A DNA stretch of 64,000 bases from Membranipora membranacea (lineage: Eukaryota; Bryozoa; Gymnolaemata; Cheilostomatida; Membraniporidae), in NCBI GenBank assembly GCA_914767715.1, contig OU612066.1:6577001-6641000 (forward strand). The letters run 5' to 3'. The position numbers and the translations under genes are program-made. The notes beneath the pieces are model-generated. The model was given only the letters and a program-made list of their open reading frames with translations. It was not told the DNA's origin and ran no database searches. Below, in pieces: positions 47,301 to 57,370 of this stretch (position 1 is the first letter of the stretch; the number at the start of each line of letters is the position of its first letter).

Positions 47301-49149
47301 TTGGCCTGAAGATAAATTCCCTTCATATAGTGCAAGCCATCGGCTAAGAGAATCAAGAAAGTCAGCTTGAGTTAATGTCTTTTCAAACAATCTTTACCCT
47401 AAGCAAAGCTAGATTTATTTTTAGATGCAAAGACGATGTCCCCAGCGACAACAAAGTCAAAATCTAGGACCAACCTGAAGACACTACTGTTTGGAGTCAT
47501 ACTGCCTATATGTATAGTAGTGGTACTTATTGTGGTGATAGCTATATCAGCAGTGTGCATCGCTAAGAGGAGACACCGTAACTCAAACAACAGAGACATA
47601 TCTACTCATGAGTTCCATGACTATCACGGTAAGCTAAATGATATTAGTAGCTGCAATGCTATACTACTTTGAACATCTGGAGGAGAAATGAATAACATAA
47701 ATTCTATATCCATAGAAATAGATTAGTTGAGAATGATCCAGATTGAGAATAATTGAGAATGGGGAGATCCCATTCGACAACAATGTATATTGTCTCAATT
47801 ATATGATCACAAAAAGAAACGAGGCTGATAATCGAGTTGGCAGGTTTTTGTTGTAACAACTGTTATCAAATAATCAAGATGGTATTTTTCTATCTTTAGG
47901 TGAACTGATCACAGATTCTCTAAAAGCTGCACCCAAATCAGTGCTGAGTGAGATACCTCCAGAGAACATGCACTATGTCCAGGAGTTAGGGGCTGGAGAG
48001 TTCGGAAAAATCTACAAAGCTGAGATATTTGGTCTGTATGGAAACGGTACAAAATCTGTGGCCATTGCTAAAACACTGAAGGAGGATAGCTCTATCGAGG
48101 AGCACAATGAGTTTCTGCTTGAGGTGAACTCTGTGGGTGAGATGAGGCACGAGCATGTCTTACCTGCTGTGGCAGTGATGCGAAAATCGAGACCACAAGC
48201 GTTGATATACCAATACTTTGCAGCTGGAGACTTAAAACAGTTCCTGTTAAGTCAAGAAGCACACAACGCATCGCTAGAACACAGGGAATGCATGTATATT
48301 CTGACTCAAGTAGCATCGGGTTTAGAATATCTGGCCTCCAAAAATTTTATTCACAAAGACTTTGCTGCGCGCAATATTGTAATAAATCACAACCTCAATG
48401 TTAAAATCACGACATTGAAAGTATGCCATGGACTTTACTCAAGCGATTACCATAGCCTACATGGGAAGATGATTCCTATTCGCTGGTGTCCGGCGGAGGT
48501 AATAACCTACAGCAGGCATGCACTAGAAACAGACATCTACTCATACGGAGTTCTCATGTGGGAAGTATTCAGCAAGGGCTGTCAGCCATACTGTGCCTTC
48601 AATAATGAGAAAGTCTTAGAGCTGATCAGCTCAAGACAGCTATTATCGTGTCCTACAAACTGCCCTCCGAGAATATACTCCCTCATGATGGAATGCTGGC
48701 ACGAAGTACCCGCTAAACGACCTTCTGCAGTAGAGGTGCATCAAAAAATGAGAACCTGGTATTTAGATGACAGCAACGCAGTGTACAACTCTCCGGGATC
48801 AGTTAACGGGCAGTCCACTGTGACCAGTTTCACACCGAGCCAGAACGGGAGCACAACTCCAAGTACTGGTACAGTCACTACTCATCTACCATTCAACAGC
48901 CCACAACTGCAATCTGCAGTAAACCACCGTGTACAGCATCCACCTGCCTCTCAGCTATATAACACTCCGAGGACGGATATGCCACCATATTACGGTGCTC
49001 TTTATCCGGACGGTAATATTAACCCTATCGGAGCCTGCCATAATTCTCCGAGAAAATTCTCGGACAAATCATCCAGCAGTACGATGTACTCCGAGTCATC
49101 TTCTGATAATGAATTCAGAATGAGGCCACCTCTTCCTATCAGGAGATAA
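38303..49149 (+). CDS. ROR-family receptor tyrosine (pseudo)kinase: Ig, Frizzled, TM, kinase; no kringle
   Basis: Ten coding exons: 38303-38439, 39100-39131, 40683-40860, 42189-42295, 44040-44127, 44426-44559, 46428-46619, 47031-47135, 47425-47628 and 47900-49149. They total 2427 nt (808 aa). Order: signal peptide (IIFTVLLSLCFSVLVLCGL); C2-type Ig domain (LSWECDITGNPVPRYRWLKD, then DAGVYTCIGENQAG); a Frizzled cysteine-rich domain with ten Cys ending LPSCAVLNNEPGCTRIG, as in RORs; one TM helix (LFGVILPICIVVVLIVVIAI); the kinase domain; and a Ser/Pro-rich tail. Kinase marks present: GAGEFGKIY, the beta-3 Lys (48070-48072), and the HKDFAARN catalytic loop. The DFG position reads TLK, so the metal-binding Asp is missing. 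RORs are cell-surface receptors for Wnt5-type ligands. The start is the first of two Met codons before the signal peptide. Introns of 1-2 kb contain only a minisatellite. Confidence 0.9.
40967..41040 (+). repeat. 11-bp minisatellite in a ROR-like intron
   Basis: About seven copies of GTGGGTGGACT occur in tandem. The middle units alternate GTGGGTGGACT with GTGGTTGGACT, giving a 22-bp higher-order period. Confidence 0.85.
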
Positions 49150-50853
49150 ATATGTATCTTATCTATTTTCTTATTAGCATTTCTCTGTGACTTCATTCTA
49201 TCATCATGATAGGATTACCTGTAACTACTTATTAGACTGCTACGTAGATGCCTCATTTCTTCTATTATTATCAATTTGTCATAAAAGTTTGATAAAGCAA
49301 ATTATCAGTCCCATATACATAAACATATAATGTGAGTAATGTTTCTTGTTTTCTATTACACCACCGGAGAATGAAATGAGCGACTTTAGCTTTTTCATCT
49401 CACTTCTAATCTATTTTATTGCAAATAAAATTACAGTAATGTTTCTCATCTATTTATTGCAGACAAAATTGGTGGTGAGTTGCCATCTGTCCTTTTTCCA
49501 TCTCAACGTGCTGCCCCCTTGGTACTGAGATACAAAACAAAAACACTTTTGGACATGGTCAAAGCTCAGTTTTCTGTCGCTATCTACACCAAAAGAGCCC
49601 TCTTACAAACAGATTAACTAAGCCAATGGCTATTTAGTATTCGGTATCTATGACTGTGGGTCGTTCAGTTCATGATGTTATTTTAAATTGTGTGTATTTT
49701 GGCAAGCAACAGCTCTGGAAAACTCCACTTCTGTGACAGCCAATGGCCTGATATGTTTTGTAATCTTATTTACTCGAATGACAAATATCTTATTCTGTTG
49801 AAGTACTCTATTGCACATTGCTAATCGATACCTTGCATTCAGGGCAAAGTCTATGTACTATCAGCTATCAACCAGATTTTATGGCTCCAAAGTTTACACC
49901 CTCGCTATTGTCATACTGTGAAGAACTGCTGTTTCATACACATATTATGTATCAGGATATTTAATATCGGATATTTATTTGGCTCGATAAGATAGTCATG
50001 TGAGGATTTGCCTTCATGTCAAAAAAGGGACCTGTTTTAAAACCTTGCATATGATAGGTAGACAATGGTAACGACATAACCAATTATAGGTGTAGTGTTT
50101 GGGAAAGTTAATGCTCATATCAAAGCAACCATATACGAACCCGGAGCTTTGTACAAAAACTTAATAATGGTAACGTTGTGACAGTTGCGGACGATAACAC
50201 ACTTAATTTGACACCAAAGTTTGAATTGTTAAACCCAGGGTCTCTAAGAGCCCATAGCTTTGTGAAATGTTAACAGCCTGATCAAACTTTATCGTTGGGT
50301 GGTGGGTGGTGAGTAAGCAAGTAGATAGGTACGTAGATAGGTATAGATGGATAGGGGATGTATCATATACTTTTAAGGAACCGCTAAAGCTCACAATCAT
50401 CTCTTTGACCTTAGCACTGTTTAAAAACGGTTCTCAAGTACTTTGATATTGCACCAAGCTATTGTTCCCCCCCCCCCCCCCCATAAACATAATGAAGTTA
50501 CCAATTAATGTTCAATAGCGGCACTAGTATTACAAAAATAGTAACTTCATCGGTCAGAGTTAGCTCTTCGGCCTCACTGTATATAGATTAATAACAATTG
50601 AAGTGTGCTTGGTACTATCTGGTTGTGGATTTTTTAGTCAAGGAAAGGGGCATGTGGCGTTATATAAAAGCAATCATTGTGGATTGTATTGTGCCTGTAC
50701 TGGGACCTCTCCATTATAGTCCTCATCACTAGACTCTCCATCTCTGTCATCAGGTTGACCTCTGGTGCCTGTTACAATCAAACCAATTTGAACAATTGAA
50801 AAGAATCACGAATACAATATAAGATGCAACATGTTATGTAGGACAGCTGGCAG

Positions 50854-50985
50854 ACATTTCGCCAATCACATTTCGCACATGCTATGTTTTGCCACTCTCA
50901 TTTTAACAATCACATTTCGCCAAGTTAATTTTGCCAATCACATTTTGCCAATCTAATCTTGCCAATCACATTTCGTCAGTCTATG
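50854..50985. repeat. Degenerate repeat of a TTTTGCCAATCACATTTCGCC unit
   Basis: The words CCAATCACATTT(C/T) and TTTTGCCA(A/C) recur five to six times within about 130 bp, with spacing of about 18-30 bp. This is a decayed tandem array with no coding sense. Confidence 0.6.
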
Positions 50986-51368
50986 CAATTCTAGCTGAGA
51001 TCATCAATCCAAGGATTTTCAATAGAATCAGGACTAACATCAAAAGGTATTGATATTCAAGACTCAAGTATCCATTAAAAGGAAAATACGGCAATTAAGG
51101 GCGGCCGGCAAGGCATCTCATATTTAACACTGCTAGCTGATGTCTATCTTTTACATTTAGGAGCGTATGATAAAAAATTCTGTCAAAGAACATAATAGTT
51201 ATGTCACAAATGATAAATCATATTCACTAATTCAATTCAGCTTGCTCCAAACATCTGATGCGATCGGAAGAGAAATCCTTCGCTGAGTTGAAATTGGTAG
51301 GGCATACACAAGAATTAGCATAGTTAATTATATTTATATTTAAAATTTGTGACTGAATTTCTATGATT

Positions 51369-51397
51369 GTAAAAACTTTCCTGAAGAAAGTTTTTAC
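51369..51397. repeat. Perfect 12-bp stem hairpin
   Basis: GTAAAAACTTTC and its exact complement are separated by five bases (CTGAA). It lies in intergenic DNA about 550 bp beyond the caspase stop codon. Its role is unknown. Confidence 0.6.
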
Positions 51398-51942
51398 AAC
51401 ATGCTACTTAATGAAGGCGTCCTCAACTAGTTTCACAAATTCGACTTTGACACTAGGTTAAATTCAATGCTTGCAAACAGCCCGCATGTGTGTGTATGAG
51501 AAACTATTATTTGTCAAGAAAATGTAGAAATATCAAATTAAGTTTAATTTGTATTGTCATAGTAGCACTAATATCAGACACCTCAAGGGATGCTGGGGAC
51601 TAGAAAAACCAATTGGCAGTTTGGACGAGCAACCCATAAAGTTTCCCCAGTTGGAGTCAAAACAATTACATAGCAAAAACCAAGCGTGCACACGATTGCA
51701 ATCATCTCACCATTCCCTAAATAGAAAGCGTTAGTAAGCGAGCCGCTATTCACTATCCATTCACTCTCATTCTATATGTGCTCGTACCGATCCACCATTG
51801 TAACTTGTTGACACAAATTAGGACTATTTGACCTTAAATGGCCCGTTGCTAGGACCTCCAGTGGGTGTTTCATAATCTGGAAGACTTAGTTAGAACGCTA
51901 TGTGTACCATCCGTTTTCAGGACACAGTATTTGTGTTTAATT

Positions 51943-54900
51943 TTAAAAATCAACAGGTATAAAGGTGGTTTCGCAAACAGGCTTTCTTGGTTTAATCGTC
52001 TGCTCCGCGTGAGGCAGTAAAATAATTTTGTAACACTTGCCTGTGTTGCTGTCTGGATAGAAATCTTTCTGCAATTCTACAAAATAAATGAAAATGAGTT
52101 TAGGTTACTAATCTTCTATATAGCCAGATTTGAAAATCAACATTATTTATGTGACTGTGGTAGTCCCAATCCATAATCACAAAGCTAGATTTCACTTACT
52201 GGTGACATCACAGGACATTGTGGCAAGCTGTTCACCATGTTGATTGGAAGTTTCTCTCAAAGCAGCCATGTCAGTTTGCAGGGAGACACAATGCTGTTGC
52301 TGCTGATTCAGCTGTGTGACGGACAAGTTGTTCTGTGTACGTTCTGACTGGACTAAGTTAAGCTCATTTTGTAATAGTTTGACTTGATCCTCTAGTTCCT
52401 TAACACGGAGCTGTAGCTGTATTGGGCGAGGACCATGAATGCCATGAAGGGCTGTTTCATAGCGAGTAGATCCACTAGCAGCAATTGCTGAAGTTAAAGA
52501 TAACATAGAAAAGTTGTCAAAAACCTGTATAGAGATCAGTGCAATCAGTACCTGTCAGATGGCATTCATTTCACCATATCTAGTTGCCACAAATATGCAT
52601 ACATGGGCTAATGCTTGCCAATAAAGAAAGCTTTGGCTGCATAAGAGAGAGAATTTAATTTTCCATCCTATAAACCTCGTTTCATGTTTTAACCAGCTCT
52701 TAGCTAGTTGATAATCAGACAAGTATGGAGTTGTATACCAACCTTGATCATTTGTTCGAACAGGTGGGAAAATGAGATCTAGATTAAGATGTCCTGTCGT
52801 AATTGGAGCTTGGGCACTGTAGGCCTGGTCAGCATGCTGCGAAATCCTCCGTGAACATCTGTTGACCATTGTGTCAAAAGTAACCTTTCCATCTGCTTCC
52901 TGAAGCTGCTGTGCCATGAAGTAGAAGAAAAGGTGTCGAAATGCAAAATAACCTGGTGGTGTTGCGCATACTACGACAGTGTTTGGTCTGCTGAGATTTA
53001 ATGGTCTTGTTACAACCTGCAGAGGGGAACCTAGGGCTGCATCAGTTTCTCCTCCATCCATTACCCAGTGGGTTTCAACAGCTTGGTTAGGCCTCCTACT
53101 GCCCTGGCAACTCTGAAGCAGGATCACCTATCGAATAAAAAAAGTATATAGTTTTGATTTTTGATCTCTCCAAGTTCAATTTTATCCAGGCCTAGACTAG
53201 AAGATACAGAGAAGTTTTATAAGACCAATTCATAGCTAGGATAAACTGTGCGAAAAACTTTTTGTGTTGTCGACTAGCAGACTGATGTTCTTTGTGGTCA
53301 GTCGTGTCACATACACTGTATGTGACACGCCTAGGTGCATGACTCTACATGAAGTTAGGCATTGTATATTGCACTGTCATGGTTGCCATGGTCCTAATCT
53401 GATTAATTGTTATACTCTTCAGCATTTACTTCCATTTTTTGCACATTTAATTACCATCTAAATGCGGAGGTTGGCAATCAAAATAATGACGCATCATCCC
53501 ACCTGTTTCTATTTTTACGACCTATTTATACAGGACAGTATAAAGAATAGTGGTTTTTGCTCTGAAGATTGAGTTACAACTTGGCGTTGCAATTTATCAG
53601 TTGCCTGGGGCATTTGCCCCAGGGTGTAGTTCAGTAATAAAATCATCAAATTGCCGAAAAACTGCATTCAGTATTATAAAGTAATTTCATATGAACTCTG
53701 CCAGCAGTGAACTGTCGTGATCTTTCTCGATCCGACAATTGGTGCTCCGAGTGAGGACGAGCTACACGACCTTCAATGAGACTGATGGCGCAAGGAAGAA
53801 ATAACACAGATAATAAGTAAACATTCTGGGCAATACGAAACATGGCTGGATACTGAAAACCATATCAGATATTTAGATGGTGAATTCTATTGCGGAGAAT
53901 GGAGGTTCTGATGTCGTAAGAAATGACTTTGCAGCATAATATTAATAGTAGAAGAGAAGATGTTTAGCAGATGGGGAATTCCTGCTCGACATATCAGAAT
54001 ATGCTACACGGACAAAGTAAACGGCAACAGAGGTTGAAGTCATATGCAAGGATTTCCTCATGTAAGTCTCTGATGGTACAGTAAACACTGAGGGCGTCTC
54101 AACTTAACAGAATACAAACTTAACAGAACACCAAATGACAGCCTATAATATCTAAGCAAGCGGTAACTCAAAAAAATAGAAAAACTTCAATAAAAACATT
54201 AGGCAACCGTAACCTAAGATCAGCTAAGAATGAAAGATTATGGAATGCAGCTGACTACAACCAACTGGCATCTTCACATAGCAGCAGTATTAGTGCAAGG
54301 ATCAGCACAAAATAATATGGTCACTGTATTAGTTAGGATGTAATGAATTATTTGATATTATTACCATCGACACAACCTTGATCATGCAATTTATATATTT
54401 ATCGTTTGAATTTCCTGCGATGCCGATTTTTTAATGATAGTTGTGCAGGAAAGCAGCATTATAATATTACATGAATTTTATACCTTCGTCTGTCCTGTAA
54501 TCTAAGCAAAGCTTAGGTTCTTAGATCTAGAGTTGAGAGGAAAGTGGGATATATTTTTTTTGTTAATGGACCTGAAGCAGTTGTTAAGGTTCTTCAGCCT
54601 TGGAAGGGAATGTCATGATTTTGTTATGACCGTCTTTTATGCATGACATTTTTGATTTGTTTGTATTTCAGGAGATTTTGAGGTTTTAAATTTTATATTG
54701 CAATGATTATCCTTGTGTGACATAAGCTATAATGTTTTTTGAACCAGTTAAAGCGATCGAGGACGATCGCAACCAGGGGGGTGCATGTGTCACATACACT
54801 GTATGTGACACGCCTAGGTGCATGACTCTACATGAAGTTAGGCATTGTATATTGCACTGTCATGGTTGCCATGGTCCTAATCTGATTAATTGTTATACTC

Positions 54901-57370
54901 TTCAGCATTTACTTCCATTTTTTGCACATTTAATTACCATCTAAATGCGGAGGTTGGCAATCAAAATAATGACGCATCATCCCACCTGTTTCTATTTTTA
55001 CGACCTATTTATACAGGACAGTATAAAGAATAGTGGTTTTTGCTCTGAAGATTGAGTTACAACTTGGCGTTGCAATTTATCAGTTGCCTGGGGCATTTGC
55101 CCCAGGGTGTAGTTCAGTAATAAAATCATCAAATTGCCGAAAAACTGCATTCAGTATTATAAAGTAATTTCATATGAACTCTGCCAGCAGTGAACTGTCG
55201 TGATCTTTCTCGATCCGACAGTCGTACGTAAATTGGGGTGAGCGTTGTCAGAAAGTAAACTAAGTTGACTAATATACCTTGTTTACCATTTTGGAAGGAA
55301 TTTGAATGCCATTTAAAGCTAACAAAGGCTATTCTAGTGGAAAACAAGCAATGAAAAAATAATTCTTAACTTTTCAACGTTTTACTGGAGAATGTTCCCC
55401 TGTTAGCTAGGCTTCTGGATGTCTCAGAAGCAAAAGGTTTGGTCCAGGTTCAGTGAAGTCATTTCTGCATTGGCAGTAATGGTGGTCATCAATTATAAAT
55501 GTAATCTAATATGATTTTCACAAGCGACCTCTTATAATTTGTATGCACACTCTCATACATAAATGTTCCCCCTCTGGCTCTCGGTTAGGACGACAAACAG
55601 CTGGAAGCAACGGTATAAGGTAATTTTATGAGAGTCAGAGCAGAAAAACCCTGTTAGCTTCCCTCCATCCTAGAACTTTGTTCGTCCAAAACCGTCCGTA
55701 GGGTAAAACTGATTGTCTGTCCCCATATAACAGAAAGAAGTCGCAATGGACATGGAGGTAGGAATCCCCCGCGGCACATCTTTGTAAGATATGTTACCCT
55801 AATCACCATCTGAGAAGACTGCATGTTGGCATCCTGCTACTTTATATCAAGCAGGTATTTCATATAGCTTTACCAATGCCACTGTCACTCGCATGTGCAT
55901 CTCATATATTTGATTGAACCTATGATCAATTGTGCTGCAAAAACCATAGATGACATTAACTTGGTATGAGTACCGAGGAAATATTTAGTACTTCGATACA
56001 GTGGCGTATATTAGCAATCACGGACCACGGATATGTTTTAATCAAAATCCGTACTTCCTGACTGCATGTCAGGCTGAATAGCTCAGTGTGTAGAGCATCT
56101 GCCTGGGCATCACTGTTTATTAAGAATGTTGTGGGTTCGAACCCCAACGATGGGTGCTTTATAACTGGAGCATTTTTACTTTTCCCAAGGGGGGGTGTCT
56201 TATAAGTGAGGAATTACGGTACATACAGAGTTTGACTTTTGACCTTGAGCTGGTCAAGCCAATCAAAAGCCCAGTGTATTGACACACAACCACACCGCCA
56301 CGCCTACGGCGTGTGGATCGGGCTGCGCCCGATCATTATGCTCATCTCTAAAAAGTCAATGAGTGAAATTTTTTAGAATATACGCCCCTGCTTCGATATC
56401 CCAGTGAAAACTTGTGGATATCGAAGGATGTGGATGGTACAATAACAGGTTCTGCAAATTTCACCACAGCAAGACACCAAGAATCCGAAATATTCTCAAG
56501 CGGAGAGATTAGCAATATCCCATATTGAGTTCATCAATTATAATAAATAATGTTTTGTAACAACACAATTCGAATACATACCACAGGTAGGTAGTTTGGC
56601 AGCTCTTCTGTTGTCTTTATGATCTCATTCATTTCTATTATGTTGTTACACTTATCGTAGATCACTCCATCACCGCCGTGGCTCATGATGCAAATCAACA
56701 GGACCGAGCACTGATCCTTTATTTGTTGAATGTAATCCTTTAGACAGTCAATAAACTCCCTACTAGTGAGGTCAACAGAAGGCTGTCGCATTGTGAAATT
56801 CATTTTCTTAAGTGCTTGCATCATGTTTCGAGCTTCATTGCTGGCACCAATTCTAACAGAGTGTAGAGAGCTGACTGATTCAAACGTGTTAAACCAAATG
56901 AATGTGTGCATCTTGGCTTTGGCCTGACCTCTTGGGATGAAAAAAGCATCAACATGTGGGTAAAGGGACCTGACAATGTTTGTACTCCAGCTCCCATCAT
57001 AGAGTGTTCGTTGAGTTTCAATTGGCAAAATTCTGAAGTTGATCTGCCATCCATATTTGCTGAAAGCATTCAGCACACTCAATAGCCGTGCCTCTCGATG
57101 GACACTCGAAGCAATGGCATCACAAAGCGTTCTTTCCTCTCCATTAGGCAGTTGGCGCATCAAAGCTAGGAAAAGTCTGAAGAAATGTTTTTCAAGGGCA
57201 TAAGTCATTGAATTCTGTGATGCACCTCTCATCTCTTGACATACGAGCTGTTCCTTGTCGACGTTGTTCCTCTCCCTCAAATGCTCTAGAACCTCTTTCA
57301 CATGACTTATTTTGTCTTGGTCTGTTCTGGGTTTCTGAATCGCATCTTCGAAATTTCTTCTGACATCCAT
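51943..57370 (-). CDS. Caspase with helical prodomain and C-terminal coiled coil (paralogue A)
   Basis: Four coding exons: 56582-57370, 52743-53127, 52200-52487 and 51943-52076. They sum to 1596 nt (531 aa). Exon 1 encodes an unrecognised helical prodomain of about 110 residues, a linker (LYDGSWS, then FFIPRGQAKAKM) and the p20-like half with the catalytic His in CIMSHGGDGVIYD (codon 56678-56680). Exon 2 begins at the catalytic strand, ILLQSCQGS (Cys codon 53107-53109). It continues through a short linker with Asp residues (VMDGGETD) to the p10-like half, TPPGYFAFR, matching the substrate-pocket YxxWR region of caspases. Exons 3-4 encode a Gln/Leu-rich coiled coil (LRVKELEDQVKLLQNELNLV), uncommon after a caspase domain. 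Caspases cleave after Asp in cell death or immunity. Intron 1 (3.5 kb) holds an LTR element and a SINE. Confidence 0.88.
53305..53737 (+). repeat. Left (5') LTR of the compact retrotransposon
   Basis: 433 bp, TG..CA ends. It starts with an 11-bp perfect inverted repeat around a single C (53305-53327) and ends with a bulged hairpin (GATC/GATC within TGTCG/CGACA). A TATAAA box at 53539-53544 and an AATAAA signal at 53636-53641 are ordered as in U3-R-U5. Confidence 0.85.
53739..53758 (+). other. Candidate primer-binding site
   Basis: TTGGTGCTCCGAGTGAGGAC follows the 5' LTR by one base. The TGG start complements a tRNA CCA end. The tRNA was not identified. Confidence 0.5.
54775..54787 (+). other. 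Candidate polypurine tract
   Basis: AGGGGGG followed by TGCATG ends directly at the 3' LTR. This is the expected position for the plus-strand primer of an LTR retrotransposon, though the last bases are not all purine. Confidence 0.45.
54788..55220 (+). repeat. Right (3') LTR of the compact retrotransposon
   Basis: 433 bp, no differences from the left LTR found by eye. TATAAA lies at 55022-55027 and AATAAA at 55119-55124. The GTCG target duplication follows immediately. Confidence 0.85.
56072..56225 (+). mobile_element. tRNA-derived SINE (or tRNA pseudogene)
   Basis: The sequence carries an RNA polymerase III A box within a D-arm-like stretch (TAGCTCAGTGTGTAGAGC) and a perfect B box (GGTTCGAACCC), at the spacing of a tRNA. 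The anticodon arm is not intact, and the T stem pairs imperfectly, so it is not a functional tRNA. The minus-strand translation begins GFEPTT, typical of tRNA-SINE heads. The 3' limit is uncertain. It lies in intron 1 of caspase A. Confidence 0.6.
56299..56334. repeat. Two adjacent perfect hairpins
   Basis: CACGCC-TAC-GGCGTG (56299-56313) is followed two bases later by GATCGGGC-TGC-GCCCGATC (56316-56334). Both stems are perfect, 6 and 8 bp, with 3-base loops. The block is GC-rich in AT-rich surroundings, about 75 bp after the SINE-like sequence. Confidence 0.7.

Larger units (their letters stand above)
49150..51942. other. Intergenic DNA between the ROR-like gene and the first caspase (convergent ends)
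   Basis: Both flanking genes end here. No gene is recognised. The region holds a C16 run (50467-50482), a GGTGGGTGGT/TAGATAGGTA simple-sequence patch (about 50290-50350), a degenerate CCAATCACATTTCG repeat array and a perfect hairpin, listed separately. Confidence 0.5.
53305..55220 (+). mobile_element. Compact non-autonomous LTR retrotransposon with identical LTRs
   Basis: Two 433-bp direct repeats (53305-53737 and 54788-55220), identical base for base by eye, flank a 1050-bp internal region. Each begins TG and ends CA. The whole is bracketed by a 4-bp direct duplication GTCG (53301-53304 and 55221-55224), as expected for target-site duplication. Just inside the left LTR is a candidate primer-binding site (TTGGTGCTCCGAGTGAGGAC). 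A G-rich tract (AGGGGGG, 54775-54781) lies just before the right LTR. No gag or pol is present; internal frames are short. The element resembles TRIM/LARD-type non-autonomous LTR elements. Identical LTRs suggest a recent insertion, antisense in a caspase intron. Confidence 0.85.

Noticed and set aside
50854-50985. CRISPR-like array
   Set aside because: Units are degenerate and unevenly spaced, and the genome is clearly eukaryotic.
53264-54944. Two similar short ORFs at 53264-53461 and 54732-54944
   Set aside because: Their shared C-terminal halves are translations of the two identical LTRs, not a duplicated gene.
55956-56147. Minus-strand ORF starting GFEPTT
   Set aside because: This is the antisense translation of the tRNA-derived SINE head, a common artefact.
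56072-56160. Functional tRNA gene
   Set aside because: The A and B boxes are good, but the anticodon arm and acceptor pairing are broken.
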